DNA from: Gemmatimonadota bacterium
GTDB taxonomy: Bacteria; Latescibacterota; UBA2968; UBA8231
Length of the DNA: 13,676 bases
NCBI GenBank assembly: GCA_009845645.1
Contig: VXZF01000065.1
Location: 1 to 13,676 of the forward strand
Direction of reading: 5' to 3'
Shown: positions 1 through 6,918 of the stretch, one piece after another
Position numbering within the stretch: the first letter of the stretch is position 1
Layout: every line of letters begins with the position of its first letter
The notes under the pieces: model-generated
The model's input: the letters and a program-made list of their open reading frames with translations, nothing else
Told to the model about the DNA's origin: nothing
Databases searched by the model: none
Translations under genes and position numbers: made by a program

Positions 1-1310
1 TGTGGTTGGAGCGGCATCCGCAGGATAGCGAAGCCCATTGGCAATTGGCCGATCTACTCTTGCAAGAGCGCTCCTACCAAGGGTCAGAGCACCACTACCG
101 CAAAGCCCTGAACATTGATCCGATGACTGTGGACGCTTGGGTCGGGCTGGGAAATATCTCCTACAAACAGGGTCTATACGAGCAGGCCGAAAGCCACTTC
201 CGCAATGCCCTGTCGCTGGACGATGAGCACGTGGGTGCCTTATGCAGCTTGGCCAGCCTATTCCTAGAGCAAGAGGAATACGCCCTCAGCCGCGATTTGT
301 ATCGACAGGCGCTGGCACTCGATCCAGACAATGCCGGGGCGTTCTACAATCTTGCTTTGGCTTACATCAAGCTCAAGGCGTACTACGAGGCGATTGCAGC
401 TCTGCGGCAAGCTACGCGCATTGATACGGGATACGGTTTGGCATTTTACGCCCTAGGCCAGATCTACGCCGAGCGTCTCGGCGAGTACCAAGAAGGTATT
501 GCGGCGTTTAGGAGGGCCGTGGCGCTGAGAGCGGACTGGCCTAGCGCGCGGATAGGTCTAGGCCACGCCCTGCTAAAAGCTGGCCAAATAGATGCGGCCA
601 CAGCGGCTTTTGGCGAGGCACTCGCACTCGATCCGAGCTCGGCCCAAGCCCATGTAGGGTTGGGGTTGGCCGAGGCGCGGCGAGGTGGCGAGACGCTCGC
701 CGAGGCGCATTACCTGCGCGCCATCGCCTTGGATCCGGTGCGGGCGCGGACCTATTTCAAGCTCGGGACGCTCTACGTCCGACAAGAAAGAAAAGAGGAA
801 GCCCAACAATACTTGAGCCGTTTTGAAGAGCTGTCACCCCATGCTGACGATCTAGCTCAACTCAGAGACCGACTGCGGCGAGAGCCAGATAACGCGCTGG
901 CCCATTACGCTTTGGCGGGGATTTACGCCAAACTGAATATGTCTTCTCTGGCAATAGGTGCCCTGAGAAGTTGTCTTGCCGTGCGTCCGGATTACGCGCC
1001 TGCCTACAACAATCTCGGCAACGCGTATTTGCGCATAGGAGATACCGGGGAAGCCATTGCGATGTACGAAGTCGCCGTCCGCATTGATACGGCGTACGCG
1101 CTGGCTTACAACAATTTGGGGAGTGCCCAGCTACTCAATGGCCAACCGCATCAGGCGCTGGCGTGCTACCAACGCGCGCTGCGGATTCGTCCGGACTATG
1201 CCGATGCGTATTACGGGCTTGCTATGGCCTATAGGGAACAGGGGCTGCACGCTGAGGCGGGGGAGGCTATGGCTCGGTATGAACAAATTGTCGCGGCTGA
1301 TGAGCAGTAA
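1..1310 (+). CDS. TPR-repeat protein, 5' end outside the window
   Basis: This frame is open from the left edge, so the true start lies upstream; a TTG at 6 is only an internal codon (the preceding codon is TGG, and the first TPR helix is already under way). The visible part, about 435 residues, is almost entirely tetratricopeptide repeats: roughly twelve 34-residue units with the usual W/Y-x-x-L-G, Y and A-x-x-x-Y-x-x-A-L positions and the D-P or R-P linker (for example ALDPDNAGAFYNLALAY and AVRPDYAPAYNNLGNAY). The phase slips around residues 262-290, where an acidic linker splits the array into 8 and 4 repeats. TPR arrays are protein-protein scaffolds; no catalytic domain is visible, though one could sit in the missing N-terminus. 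Stop is TAA at 1308-1310, 53 bp before the tRNA. Partner and role are unknown. Confidence 0.9.
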   Translation, partial: WLERHPQDSEAHWQLADLLLQERSYQGSEHHYRKALNIDPMTVDAWVGLGNISYKQGLYEQAESHFRNALSLDDEHVGALCSLASLFLEQEEYALSRDLYRQALALDPDNAGAFYNLALAYIKLKAYYEAIAALRQATRIDTGYGLAFYALGQIYAERLGEYQEGIAAFRRAVALRADWPSARIGLGHALLKAGQIDAATAAFGEALALDPSSAQAHVGLGLAEARRGGETLAEAHYLRAIALDPVRARTYFKLGTLYVRQERKEEAQQYLSRFEELSPHADDLAQLRDRLRREPDNALAHYALAGIYAKLNMSSLAIGALRSCLAVRPDYAPAYNNLGNAYLRIGDTGEAIAMYEVAVRIDTAYALAYNNLGSAQLLNGQPHQALACYQRALRIRPDYADAYYGLAMAYREQGLHAEAGEAMARYEQIVAADEQ

Positions 1311-1326
1311 ATGGACGGTGCTCATT

Positions 1327-1355
1327 TTGCGTATAAAGGCCGGAATAACTATGCT
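1327..1355 (+). promoter_or_regulatory. Possible sigma70-type promoter of the tRNA gene
   Basis: TTGCGT (1327-1332), a 17-nt spacer, then TATGCT (1350-1355). Each hexamer matches 4 of 6 consensus bases. Transcription would begin close to 1362, almost at the first base of the tRNA, which fits a stable-RNA promoter. Found by eye only; the consensus used by this organism is unknown. Confidence 0.4.
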
Positions 1356-1363
1356 TAAAAGCC

Positions 1364-1440
1364 GGGCGGTTAGCTCAGTTGGTCAGAGCGCCTGCCTTAC
1401 AAGCAGGATGTCCCCAGTTCGAGTCTGGGATCGCCCACCA
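1364..1440 (+). tRNA. tRNA-Val (anticodon TAC)
   Basis: A complete 77-nt tRNA with an encoded CCA end. The acceptor stem is GGGCGGT (1364-1370) pairing with ATCGCCC (1430-1436), with one G-T wobble, discriminator A at 1437 and CCA at 1438-1440. The D arm reads TAGCTCAGTTGGTCAGAGC. The anticodon stem is CCTGC/GCAGG around loop CTTACAA, giving anticodon TAC, which reads GTA valine codons. The T arm is CCCAG-TTCGAGT-CTGGG. All stems are intact, so the gene looks functional. It is followed 6 bp later by a terminator hairpin, and then by a sulfatase gene on the same strand. Confidence 0.97.
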
Positions 1441-1470
1441 TTCTACAAGCCCCTGAGCAATCAGGGGCTT
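1431..1470 (+). repeat. tRNA 3' end plus terminator, copy 1 of a direct repeat
   Basis: GCCCACCA (1433-1440, the tRNA 3' end) and the 25 bp at 1446-1470 recur in the same order and orientation at 7862-7869 and 7873-7897. The short spacer differs (5 bp here, 3 bp there). The two copies bracket the sulfatase block. Confidence 0.6.
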
Positions 1471-1478
1471 CACTTTTT
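1447..1478 (+). terminator. Rho-independent terminator of the tRNA
   Basis: A perfect 10-bp stem AAGCCCCTGA (1447-1456) / TCAGGGGCTT (1461-1470) with a GCAA tetraloop (GNRA type), then CAC and five T (1474-1478). The T tract is short and displaced by three bases, so some read-through into the sulfatase gene at 1497 is possible. The same hairpin recurs at 7874-7897 with a better T tract. Confidence 0.85.
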
Positions 1479-1496
1479 CGCAGGTGAGGTCGCATC

Positions 1497-2990
1497 GTGA
1501 AGTCGCCTCCCAACATCGTCTACATTTTCGCCGACGACATGGGCTACGGGGACATGGCCTGCAACAACCCCGATTCCAGAATACCGACCCCCAACTTGGA
1601 TCGGCTGTCCACCCAGGGCATGCGCTTTACCGACGCCCACGCCCCCTCCAGCATCTGCACTCCCAGCCGCTACGCTCTGCTTACTGGCCGTTACTGCTGG
1701 CGCTCGCCCTTGAAGCAGGGGGTACTTTGGGAGTGGGACCCGGCGCTGATCGAGCCAGACCGGCCGACAGTGGCCGGTTTCCTCCGCGAACAGGGCTACC
1801 GAACCGCCTGCATCGGCAAGTGGCACCTAGGCTGGGACTGGCCCACCAAGGACGGAGAACCAGCTAACAAAGGAGTTGAACTGGGCGTCCACGACCAGGT
1901 ACGGATCGAGTTGGGCAAGAACATCGATTTCACCCGGCCCGTCAAAGGCGGGCCTGTTGACCGAGGCTTCGACTACTACTTCGGACAGGACCTGCCCAAT
2001 TTCCCACCCTATACTTGGCTCGAACAGGATCGCGTACAGGTGCAGCCAACGGAGGAAAAGCCGGAAGACATAGAAGGCTTGCCGTATCCATCCACGTGTC
2101 GTCCTGGTGCCATGGCTCCAGGATGGAGTCTAGAGGAGGTGATGCCCGAGTTAACTCGGCGCGTAGTTCGCTACATTGAGGAGTCGGGAGAAGCTCCCTT
2201 CTTTCTATACTTTCCCATGACCGCGCCGCACACTCCCATCGTACCCACCGAGCAGTTTCGCGGCATGAGCCGGGCCGGAGAGTACGGGGACTTCGTCTGC
2301 GAAGTGGACTGGTGCGTCGGCCAGGTCGTGGAGGCGCTCGATCGCAAAGGTATCGCCGAAGACACTCTGCTCATCTTCGCCAGCGATAACGGCCCCGAAG
2401 TCTTCGCCTACAGAACCATCATGCCCGACTATCGTCACTTCAGTAACGGCCATCTGCGCGGTATCAAGTACGATGCTTGGGAGGGCGGCCATCGCGTCCC
2501 CTTCATCGCCCGCTGGCCGGGAAAGGTGCCGACCGGCAAAGTGTGCACTCAGCTATTCAGCCTTAGCGATCTGATAGCCACCTGTGCGGAAATACTGGGG
2601 GTACCGCTGCCAGCAGGTGCCGGCGAAGACAGCGTCAGTATGCTGCCCCTCCTGTTCCACGGGGACGCTACGCCACCGACCCGCCGCTTTGCCGTGCACC
2701 ACAGCCTCAACGGCAAGTTCGCCATCCGCTGCGGCGACTGGGTCTTCATCGATTCCCCCAGCGGCGGTGACGCCCAGGAGCCGGACTGGTACAGAGAGGA
2801 ACGCGGCTACTCAGGCCACGATTTTCCGGGAGAGCTTTTCAACTTGAGAGACGACATCTCGGAACGGGACAACCGCTATGGGGAATACCCCGAGGTGGTC
2901 AGGGAGTTGGCCGAGCTTTTGGCCCGGGCCAAAGAGGGCGCCGACCCCAGCGCCGGAGCAGGCGTTGCGCCCGAGCTATTGACGGAATAG
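1497..2990 (+). CDS. Type I (formylglycine) sulfatase 1, arylsulfatase-like
   Basis: A 497-residue alkaline-phosphatase-superfamily sulfatase that would hydrolyse an organic sulfate ester. Visible motifs: metal-binding D13-D14 in FADDMGYGD; formylglycine motif CTPSR with Cys54, followed by LLTGR; GKWHLG with K108 and H110; H245 in APHTP; D297-N298 in ASDNG; K324 in RGIKYDAWEGG; and the C-terminal GELFNLRDDISERDN element. Length is normal for the family. The GTG start at 1497 is supported by AGGTGAGG at 1482-1489, and the first strand PNIVYIFADD begins right after it, leaving no room for a signal peptide. The enzyme is therefore probably cytoplasmic unless exported unconventionally. Cys54 needs conversion to formylglycine by a maturase not encoded here. 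Only 18 bp separate it from the tRNA terminator. The substrate cannot be assigned. Confidence 0.95.
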   Translation: MKSPPNIVYIFADDMGYGDMACNNPDSRIPTPNLDRLSTQGMRFTDAHAPSSICTPSRYALLTGRYCWRSPLKQGVLWEWDPALIEPDRPTVAGFLREQGYRTACIGKWHLGWDWPTKDGEPANKGVELGVHDQVRIELGKNIDFTRPVKGGPVDRGFDYYFGQDLPNFPPYTWLEQDRVQVQPTEEKPEDIEGLPYPSTCRPGAMAPGWSLEEVMPELTRRVVRYIEESGEAPFFLYFPMTAPHTPIVPTEQFRGMSRAGEYGDFVCEVDWCVGQVVEALDRKGIAEDTLLIFASDNGPEVFAYRTIMPDYRHFSNGHLRGIKYDAWEGGHRVPFIARWPGKVPTGKVCTQLFSLSDLIATCAEILGVPLPAGAGEDSVSMLPLLFHGDATPPTRRFAVHHSLNGKFAIRCGDWVFIDSPSGGDAQEPDWYREERGYSGHDFPGELFNLRDDISERDNRYGEYPEVVRELAELLARAKEGADPSAGAGVAPELLTE

Positions 2991-3001
2991 CCGGCCGAGT
3001 A

Positions 3002-3103
3002 AGCTCCTGTAGATTTGCGGTTCGGAGCGAAATATTTTTTGCGCTATTACACCCTGAGAAAATGGAGTTTTGCCCAAGCAATGATCTAACTTCTACAGGA
3101 GCT
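3002..3103 (+). promoter_or_regulatory. Long inverted repeat covering the ribosome binding site of sulfatase 2
   Basis: AGCTCCTGTAGA at 3002-3013 is the exact reverse complement of TCTACAGGAGCT at 3092-3103, with 78 nt between. The right arm contains the AGGAG Shine-Dalgarno (3097-3101) of the ATG at 3109. In RNA the two arms would pair and hide the site. The left arm can instead pair locally: GCTCC (3003-3007) with GGAGC (3024-3028), followed by a T-rich run at 3033-3040. The two pairings exclude each other. This resembles a cis-acting translational or attenuation switch; a small inserted palindromic element is the alternative. Confidence 0.5.
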
Positions 3104-3108
3104 ATACC

Positions 3109-4680
3109 ATGCCCAATCGCCCCAATATCCTCTTCCTTCTCAGCGATGAACACAGTTTTCGCTTCCTCTCGGCCCGCTCTCCGGAGCGCGGCGGCGAACC
3201 CTGTAGCACTCCGACGCTTGACCGCCTCATCCAGCAGGGCGTCCACTTCGAAACCGCCTATTGTCAGATGCCCCTGTGCACGCCTAGCCGCATGTCGATG
3301 CTGTCCGGCCGACACTCGCACCGCTGCCCGGTCCTGTGGCCCGACACCCCTACTTTTGCTTCGCACTTGGGGCAGCACGGCTACGCCACGGCCGCCGTCG
3401 GCAAGATGCACCTGCAGGGCTCCCGTCAGTACGTCGGCTTTGGGGCTCGCCCCTATGGCGACTTTGACGCGCCCTCGCCAGGTCATCAGAAAGACCCACT
3501 TTTTCTCCCCGGGATCCAAGATCACATTTTCATGCCCTCCATCATTGAGGATGCCGGTCTCAGCGATATCCCCGAATCCCTGCTTCAGGAGCAGTTTGTC
3601 GTGCGCGAAGCCACGGCTTGGCTGCGCGAACACCGCCACGCCCACCCGGACCAGCCCTGGTTGATGTACACCTCGTTCGTCCACCCGCACTTTCCGATGA
3701 ACGCACCCCGCCGCTTTTTCGAGCGCTACTATCCGGAAGGGGTTACCCCACCGAAGGTGGGCCGCAACGGGGACGCCCAGGATCACCCCATGACCTTGGA
3801 AGCGCTGAGGTCGGATAGCGGTGAGTCCCAAGGGCATCCCGCCGAAGAGATCACTGCGGAGCAGACTCTGCGCGCTCGGGCGGCATACGCTGCCTGCGTA
3901 GATCAATTGGACGAGATCATAGGGGATTTTTTAGCGGTCTTGGAGCGCGATGGGCTGCTCGACAACACCGTCATCGTCTATACCTCGGACCACGGCGAAC
4001 TGGCTGGGGAGCACGGCCTGTGGTGGAAACAGACCTGGCACGAAGCTTCTGTGCGGGTGCCGCTGATCGTTTCCCTACCGGAGCACCGCCGGGGCCAGTT
4101 CTCGTCGGCTGAAATCGCCGCGCCGGTGAGTCTGGCCGATATCTTTCCCACGCTCTGCGGCCTGACCGACGCGCCCTTGCTCGACGATCTGGATGGCATT
4201 GACTTGGCACCGGCGGTGCGGGGTGATGCCTGCCCGGCTCTGGCAGCACGCCTCGGCGTCATCGTCGGACACTTGGGCAAAGGATACCGCATGATCCGCT
4301 CACCGCGCTACAAGTACATTGCCTTCCACACCTATGACGATATAGCCTTCGACCTGATAGACGATCCAGACGAGCAGCGCAATCTGGTAGGCCGCGCCGC
4401 AGGGGAGACGGGCGCCGAACTAGAGCAACTCAAGTCTGCGCTCTTCGAGGGCTTTGATTTTGCGGAAGCCATAGAGTCGACTAGGCGGGAAAGCGTGCAA
4501 TATCACAAGCAGTATCCAAGCCGGGTAAAGCCCCGAACGTCTAACCAGATCATGCGTGGAGACGGGATGCTGGTCGAAGCGGACCAGCCGCTCGATTTTC
4601 CAGATGTGGTCAGCCAGGACCCACGCCGGGACTTCAGTGACTGTCCGCAGCAGCGCAGAGCTTCCCGTCGCCGTCGATGA
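3109..4680 (+). CDS. Type I (formylglycine) sulfatase 2, choline-sulfatase-like group
   Basis: A 523-residue sulfatase clearly different in sequence from its neighbour. Motifs: D13 in LLSDEH (metal); CTPSR with Cys57 as the formylglycine precursor, followed by SMLSGRHSH; VGKMHLQG with K99 and H101; VHPHFP with H192 and H194; and SDHGELAGEHGLWWKQTWHE, giving D294, H295 and K307, then VRVPLIV. The SDHGE...WWK...HE block is typical of the choline-sulfatase/phosphonate-monoester-hydrolase-like branch and not of arylsulfatase A. The ATG start follows AGGAG by 7 nt and places the core strand PNILFLLSD at residue 5, so no signal peptide is seen and action is probably cytoplasmic. The last 16 or so residues are a basic tail (ending RRASRRRR) that looks unlike the fold. 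It lies 118 bp after sulfatase 1, with a structured leader. Substrate unknown. Confidence 0.94.
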   Translation: MPNRPNILFLLSDEHSFRFLSARSPERGGEPCSTPTLDRLIQQGVHFETAYCQMPLCTPSRMSMLSGRHSHRCPVLWPDTPTFASHLGQHGYATAAVGKMHLQGSRQYVGFGARPYGDFDAPSPGHQKDPLFLPGIQDHIFMPSIIEDAGLSDIPESLLQEQFVVREATAWLREHRHAHPDQPWLMYTSFVHPHFPMNAPRRFFERYYPEGVTPPKVGRNGDAQDHPMTLEALRSDSGESQGHPAEEITAEQTLRARAAYAACVDQLDEIIGDFLAVLERDGLLDNTVIVYTSDHGELAGEHGLWWKQTWHEASVRVPLIVSLPEHRRGQFSSAEIAAPVSLADIFPTLCGLTDAPLLDDLDGIDLAPAVRGDACPALAARLGVIVGHLGKGYRMIRSPRYKYIAFHTYDDIAFDLIDDPDEQRNLVGRAAGETGAELEQLKSALFEGFDFAEAIESTRRESVQYHKQYPSRVKPRTSNQIMRGDGMLVEADQPLDFPDVVSQDPRRDFSDCPQQRRASRRRR

Positions 4681-4721
4681 ACTTGGTGATTGGAACAACA
4701 GTGGAACCGTGAGAGGAAGTG

Positions 4722-6719
4722 ATGTCGCTGGGTTTTCGCTCCACGAAAGGGATGTCCGGGAGTCTTGGTACTGAAGTTCCCTCCCCTTTAGAGACCTCGG
4801 CATTCACGCTCAGGGCGTTCCTGCTGGGCTGCGTCTTTTCCTTCTTCGTCTCGGCCGGGTCTGCGTATGGGACCCTCTACCTGCAGGGGTCGTTCATGGC
4901 CTTGGGGACCAGTACGGTGGGCGCGGTGTTTCTTCTGGCTCTCCTTACCGGCTTGGTGAATCCCCTGCTCAGACTGGTCCATCCGCAGGCGGGCCTGAGC
5001 CAGCAGGAACTGCTGGTGATCTACATCATGATGGTCATGGCCTCCCCGATTCCCACCCTCTTCTGCGCCCGCTTCCTCTCCCAGATCACCGCTCCCTTCT
5101 ACTACGCCACCCCCGAGAACGATTGGCGCAACCTGATTCAGCCATACATACCCCACTGGTTGATGCCGCACGATGCCAAGGTCTTGAACCCGTTCTACGA
5201 AGGGGGAGAACAAGGGCAGTCGATTCCCTGGGAAGCTTGGGTGCCGACGTTTTTGGCCTGGACCCCTTTCGTCTGGGCGCTGTTCTTGGTGATGATTGCC
5301 AGCATGATCGTGCTGCGCAAGCAGTGGGTCGAGAACGAACGATTGGTCTATCCCCTAGTACAGGTGCCCTTAGCCATGACCGAGCAAGGTGGGGCGGGCG
5401 AGCGCATCCCTCCTTTCTTCAAGAATCCGGTGATGTGGGCCGGCTTTGCAGTACCGTTTCTCTGGGGCACGCTGCACGGGCTCTACAACTACTTCCCGGA
5501 TGTGTTCCTCATCGCCGAGGAAATAGACATGGTCCGTTTGATCGTGCCCATCTTTCGCGACACTTCAGAGTTACACATCAAATTGCGGCCCAATATCCTG
5601 GGATTCTTCTACTTCCTCAAGACGGAGGTCGCCTTCAGCCTGTGGTTTTTCAACCTGTTGTTCAACATAGTGCGGGGAATTTTCGGAGTCCTTGGCATCA
5701 CCAGTTCGGAGACCCTCGGAGGCGGCCACGCGGTGCAGGATCCGATTCTGGCGCACCAGTCGATGGGGGCGATGTTAGTGCTGTTTTTAGGCGGCCTGTG
5801 GGCGGCGCGCAAGCACCTGAAGGAGGTTTTCCGCAAGGCCTTTACTGGGGATCCGACGGTGGATGATTCCGGAGAGATTCTCTCCTATCGGACGGCGGTG
5901 ATCGTCCTGATTACCGGCAACTTGGTGCTAGTGGGATGGTTGTGGCTAGCGGGCATGCCTTTGTGGGTGGCGCTGAGTTTGCTCTTCTTAGCGGCAGTGA
6001 TTATCTACGGCTATACCCGAGTGGTGGCTGAAGGTGGACTATCGGATGGTGCGCCGCCGGTAGTGCCAGCCGGCATCTTAGTGTCGGCGGTGGGTTCGTC
6101 GGCAATCGGGTCGCAGGGTCTGGTCATTTTGGCGACGACCTATTTCTGGACGGCCGGCGTGCGCAGTTTCGTGATGACTTCGTGTGCTAACGGCCTCAGG
6201 TTGGGGGAGGAGTTTGAAAGCGGCAAAAGACCGCTGTTCTGGGCTTTGGTCCTAAGTGTGGTGATAGCCTTGGCCGGGTCGATCTGGGTGATCATGATCC
6301 TCAGCCATGAGTACGGGGCTCTCAATCTGAGGATATGGTCGCAGAGGGATGCCTACGACTACATGGGGAATATGATTCACTCGCCGAAAGCGCCGCACCT
6401 GTGGGGCTGGATCAACACTGGGATCGGGGCCGTTATCATGTCGGGCTTGATGATCGCCCGCTGGCGCTATGTGTGGTGGCCGCTCCATCCCCTAGGGTAT
6501 CCGATCGGTCCGATATGGATCATGACCGCTCTGTGGTTCAACATGTTTTTGGCTTGGCTGATCAAGGTGCTGGTACTCAAGTATGGGGGGGTGGGACTCT
6601 ACATGAAAACCCGTCCCTTTTTCTTTGGCATGATCCTAGGACACATCTCACCAGGAGGCTTCTATCTCATCATCGACCACTTTACTGGTATGACCGGCAA
6701 TGTGATCTTCTGGGGATGA
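4722..6719 (+). CDS. Polytopic membrane protein of the DUF6785/DUF6784 type, putative transporter
   Basis: A 665-residue protein with about 14 hydrophobic segments, near residues 29-50, 62-83, 96-115, 172-197, 235-255, 288-325, 345-361, 390-410, 413-432, 445-472, 505-527, 562-580, 596-620 and 631-652. Recognisable family blocks are APFYYATPEN, a W-V-E-x-E-R-L stretch before YPLVQVPL, TRVVAEGGL, and the end block HPLGYPIG...ALWFNMFLAWLIK...KYGG...RPFFFGMILG. I recall these from the DUF6785/DUF6784 proteins, which resemble oligopeptide-transporter-like carriers; function is not established. ATG 4722 has GAGAGG at 4711-4716; GTG 4719 and ATG 4752 are alternatives with worse spacing. It starts 41 bp after sulfatase 2 with no terminator between, so the two are probably co-transcribed. 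A role in moving the sulfated substrate is inference. Confidence 0.85.
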   Translation: MSLGFRSTKGMSGSLGTEVPSPLETSAFTLRAFLLGCVFSFFVSAGSAYGTLYLQGSFMALGTSTVGAVFLLALLTGLVNPLLRLVHPQAGLSQQELLVIYIMMVMASPIPTLFCARFLSQITAPFYYATPENDWRNLIQPYIPHWLMPHDAKVLNPFYEGGEQGQSIPWEAWVPTFLAWTPFVWALFLVMIASMIVLRKQWVENERLVYPLVQVPLAMTEQGGAGERIPPFFKNPVMWAGFAVPFLWGTLHGLYNYFPDVFLIAEEIDMVRLIVPIFRDTSELHIKLRPNILGFFYFLKTEVAFSLWFFNLLFNIVRGIFGVLGITSSETLGGGHAVQDPILAHQSMGAMLVLFLGGLWAARKHLKEVFRKAFTGDPTVDDSGEILSYRTAVIVLITGNLVLVGWLWLAGMPLWVALSLLFLAAVIIYGYTRVVAEGGLSDGAPPVVPAGILVSAVGSSAIGSQGLVILATTYFWTAGVRSFVMTSCANGLRLGEEFESGKRPLFWALVLSVVIALAGSIWVIMILSHEYGALNLRIWSQRDAYDYMGNMIHSPKAPHLWGWINTGIGAVIMSGLMIARWRYVWWPLHPLGYPIGPIWIMTALWFNMFLAWLIKVLVLKYGGVGLYMKTRPFFFGMILGHISPGGFYLIIDHFTGMTGNVIFWG

Positions 6720-6761
6720 TTTGTAGGATATCAAACTCGTTCCAAAGCATAGAATATTTAC

Positions 6762-6790
6762 TTGTAAAACTGGAAATGTAAAGTTATCTT
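6762..6790 (+). promoter_or_regulatory. Possible promoter for the CBM9-like gene
   Basis: TTGTAA (6762-6767), a 17-nt spacer, then TATCTT (6785-6790); each hexamer matches 4 of 6 consensus bases. It lies in an AT-richer stretch of the 193-bp gap after the membrane protein. It would give a leader of about 120 nt holding a hairpin (GGGCAA 6794-6799 / TTGCCC 6820-6825) and two unused Shine-Dalgarno-like runs. Weak evidence. Confidence 0.28.
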
Positions 6791-6848
6791 GCTGGGCAAA
6801 TGTAAACATTCTTGATCCATTGCCCGAAAGGAGGTCCCTGCGCAGAGC

Positions 6849-6884
6849 TTGAGGTGGATTCACGTGGTGGAGGAGAGAAAATAA
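6849..6884 (+). CDS. Possible 11-codon leader peptide upstream of the CBM9-like gene
   Basis: A near-perfect Shine-Dalgarno AAAGGAGGT (6827-6835) has no normal gene behind it. The nearest in-frame start with a short reading frame is TTG at 6849, giving MRWIHVVEERK and a TAA at 6882-6884, but spacing is long (13 nt) and TTG is a weak start. A second purine run lies near 6867-6875, and the real ribosome site of the next gene is at 6902-6907. The feature may be only a relic or a chance purine run. Confidence 0.15.
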   Translation: MRWIHVVEERK

Positions 6885-6918
6885 TCTCTAACACTCTCAT
6901 TAGGAGGACATATTGCTA

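Noticed and set aside
1057..1500. 147-codon + strand frame spanning the tRNA
   Set aside because: It overlaps the TPR gene in another frame and reads through the whole tRNA and terminator, so it is a chance frame.
2899..3906. 335-codon open frame on the - strand
   Set aside because: It crosses the 3' end of sulfatase 1, the intergenic leader and the first half of sulfatase 2 in antisense; both sense frames carry conserved catalytic motifs, and this product shows no recognisable domain.
4556..4774. 72-codon frame bridging sulfatase 2 and the membrane protein, considered as a small gene or as evidence of a frameshift
   Set aside because: No ribosome site, no recognisable domain, and the sulfatase frame stays open to its own stop. 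Kept only as a possibility under the basic-tail finding.
6791..6870. Cyclic-di-GMP-like riboswitch before the CBM9-like gene
   Set aside because: A GGGCAAA element and a GAAAGG element are present, but the other conserved parts (CACG, GGGACGCAAAGC) and the second helix are missing.
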